A stretch of DNA of 5,502 nucleotides, from positions 1 through 5,502 of the forward strand of contig JAQVZK010000169.1 of assembly GCA_028708195.1 (NCBI GenBank), in the 5' to 3' direction. The DNA is from Desulfovibrio sp. (lineage in GTDB: Bacteria > Desulfobacterota > Desulfovibrionia > Desulfovibrionales > Desulfovibrionaceae). Below are positions 4,171 to 5,502 of this stretch, piece by piece; the stretch's first letter is position 1; each line of letters opens with the position of its first letter. The position numbers and the translations under genes were made by a program. The notes under the pieces were generated by a model. The model did not search any database. It saw only the letters and a program-made list of their open reading frames with translations, and was not told the DNA's origin.

Positions 4171-5502
4171 CTACTTGCCGAAGAGAATTTCCTGATAGTT
4201 GGGCAGAACCCACAGGTCATCGGCAACACGGGTTTCCAGCATGTCGGCATGAATGCGCACTGTGGCCATATGCGGCAGCACGTCACTGCAATAGCGGCGT
4301 GCGGCTTCAATCCCGGCGCCCAGGGCGTCCACTTCGGCCAGCACGCTTTCAAGGGTGGCGGTGGCCGCCTGTATCTTGCGAAGGTGTTCCGTCACTTCCT
4401 CAAGAGTTATGGTCTTGGCTTCCAGCCCCAGAGATCTCATGCTGACCGCAGTGCTGGCCAACTCACCCTGATAGCGCATGGCGGCAGGAAAAATGATGGT
4501 GCGGGCCATGCGGATGACAAGATTTGCCTCGGTACGCACGGTCTTGCAGTACTGCTCCACATAGATATCCTGCCGTGCGCGCAGTTCTGCCCTGTTGAGC
4601 ACGCCCGCCTTTTCATACACTTCCACCACTTCGGGGGTGACAAGCATAGGCAGGGCCTCAGGGGTGGTGCGCAAATTGGGCAGCCCACGGCGTACCGCTT
4701 CCTTGTGCCAGATTTCAGAGTACCCGTCCCCGTTAAAAATAACGGCGCTGTGCTCTTCAATCACATGACTGATAAAGGATTCCAGAGCTTCATTGAAGCT
4801 TCGGCCCTGCGCCGCTTCTCTTTCCAGCCAGTCAGCGGCAAATCCCAGAGAATCCGTCATCATGACGTTGAGCGCTGTAATGGACCCCGCGGCGGACTGG
4901 CTGGAGCCCAGCGCGCGAAATTCAAAGCGGTTGCCAGTAAAAGCCACAGGGCTTGTACGGTTGCGGTCGCCAGGGTCAGCCGGCAGGGGGGGCAAGGTGT
5001 CCACACCAATATTGAGCGCCGCGCGCTTTTTGCCGCTGGCTGCATCCTCAATACGCCCGGCTCGAAAGGCTTCAAACACCTCGGTGAGCATATCGCCCAA
5101 AAAGATGGACATGATGGCCGGGGGTGCCTCGTTGGCTCCCAAGCGGTGGTCGTTGCTGGCGCTGGCCACAGTGGCACGCAAAAGACCGCCAAACTTGTGC
5201 ACGCTACGGATCATGGCCGCGCAGAACACCAAAAATTTGGCGTTGGCGTGCGGCGTTTCGCCGGGCTCAAAAAGCGCGCCCAGGTCCGCATTGCCTATGG
5301 AGTAGTTCACGTGCTTGCCCGATCCGTTAACCCCGGCAAAGGGCTTTTCGTGCAGCAGGCATTTGAGCCCATAGCGTTTGGCCACATTGCGCAACGTGGA
5401 CATGATGATGTGGTTGTGGTCAACGGCCAGATTGCTGACTTCGTACAGAGGCGCGATTTCGTACTGACTGGGGGCCACTTCGTTATGGCGGCAGCGCACG
5501 GG
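4171..5502 (-). CDS. glnN: Glutamine synthetase type III, C-terminal ~443 residues (5' end outside window)
   Basis: The enzyme joins ammonia to glutamate using ATP, giving glutamine in the cytoplasm. Reading from the window edge, the visible part starts with PVRCRHNEVAPSQYE and continues with HEKPFAGVNGSGKH (visible residues 51-64; bases 5311-5352), the type III form of the glutamine synthetase substrate/ATP-site motif. NDHRLGANEAPPAI (117-130), DRNRTSP (179-185) and GNRFEFRALGSS (190-201) follow, all hallmarks of GlnN. The end, DDLWVLPNYQEILFGK, matches the usual C-terminus of the type. Type III enzymes are about 700-730 residues, so some 270-290 N-terminal residues lie to the right of the window. 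The adenylylation loop of type I enzymes is not seen, so regulation by adenylylation is not expected. Stop is TAG at 4173-4171. The promoter and start are not visible. No frameshift is apparent. Confidence 0.95.
   Translation of the reverse strand, partial: PVRCRHNEVAPSQYEIAPLYEVSNLAVDHNHIIMSTLRNVAKRYGLKCLLHEKPFAGVNGSGKHVNYSIGNADLGALFEPGETPHANAKFLVFCAAMIRSVHKFGGLLRATVASASNDHRLGANEAPPAIMSIFLGDMLTEVFEAFRAGRIEDAASGKKRAALNIGVDTLPPLPADPGDRNRTSPVAFTGNRFEFRALGSSQSAAGSITALNVMMTDSLGFAADWLEREAAQGRSFNEALESFISHVIEEHSAVIFNGDGYSEIWHKEAVRRGLPNLRTTPEALPMLVTPEVVEVYEKAGVLNRAELRARQDIYVEQYCKTVRTEANLVIRMARTIIFPAAMRYQGELASTAVSMRSLGLEAKTITLEEVTEHLRKIQAATATLESVLAEVDALGAGIEAARRYCSDVLPHMATVRIHADMLETRVADDLWVLPNYQEILFGK

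Noticed and set aside
4793..5305. 170-residue open frame on the plus strand inside the glutamine synthetase gene
   Set aside because: It is an antisense shadow of glnN, which has full motif support on the minus strand; its length reflects GC-rich codon use.

Overview
The window looks like chromosomal DNA of a moderately GC-rich Gram-negative anaerobe, most likely Desulfovibrio or a close relative (Desulfovibrionaceae). This is inferred from the style of the phage tail protein, the YeiH-family transporter with its companions, and the type III glutamine synthetase. No sequence search could be run, so the genus is a judgement, not a proof.

Layout from left to right. (1) Positions 1-519 hold the 3' part of a phage tail-type gene, closed by a strong hairpin terminator (542-569). 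Just beyond it lie two direct copies of a 15-base word spaced exactly 22 bases apart (583-619). Their position after the last tail gene resembles the paired transposase-binding sites at the right end of Mu-like phages. I propose that the prophage ends near 634. (2) Positions 714-958 hold a small host tRNA operon on the minus strand: a consensus promoter, tRNA-Gln(CUG), tRNA-Glu(UUC) and a GNRA-loop terminator. (3) Positions 959-1789 contain no gene I can support; the last 120 bases are probably the control region of the next operon. (4) Positions 1801-3773 hold a tight three-gene plus-strand operon: a multi-spanning YeiH/UPF0324-type 'putative sulfate exporter' permease, a single-span membrane protein with a biotinyl/lipoyl-like barrel-sandwich domain lacking the usual modified lysine, and a UspA-type protein with an eroded nucleotide-binding loop. 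A 16-bp perfect hairpin terminator closes it. (5) A second, 17-bp perfect hairpin (4034-4081) terminates the converging gene. (6) Positions 4171-5502 hold the C-terminal ~443 residues of a type III glutamine synthetase (GlnN) on the minus strand, running off the window.

The most interesting part is the three-gene operon. The permease family is poorly characterised, and its pairing with a membrane-tethered sandwich-hybrid protein and a USP suggests a transporter with two dedicated accessory subunits. This is inference from gene order, spacing and domain content. The second point of interest is the candidate Mu-like prophage end.
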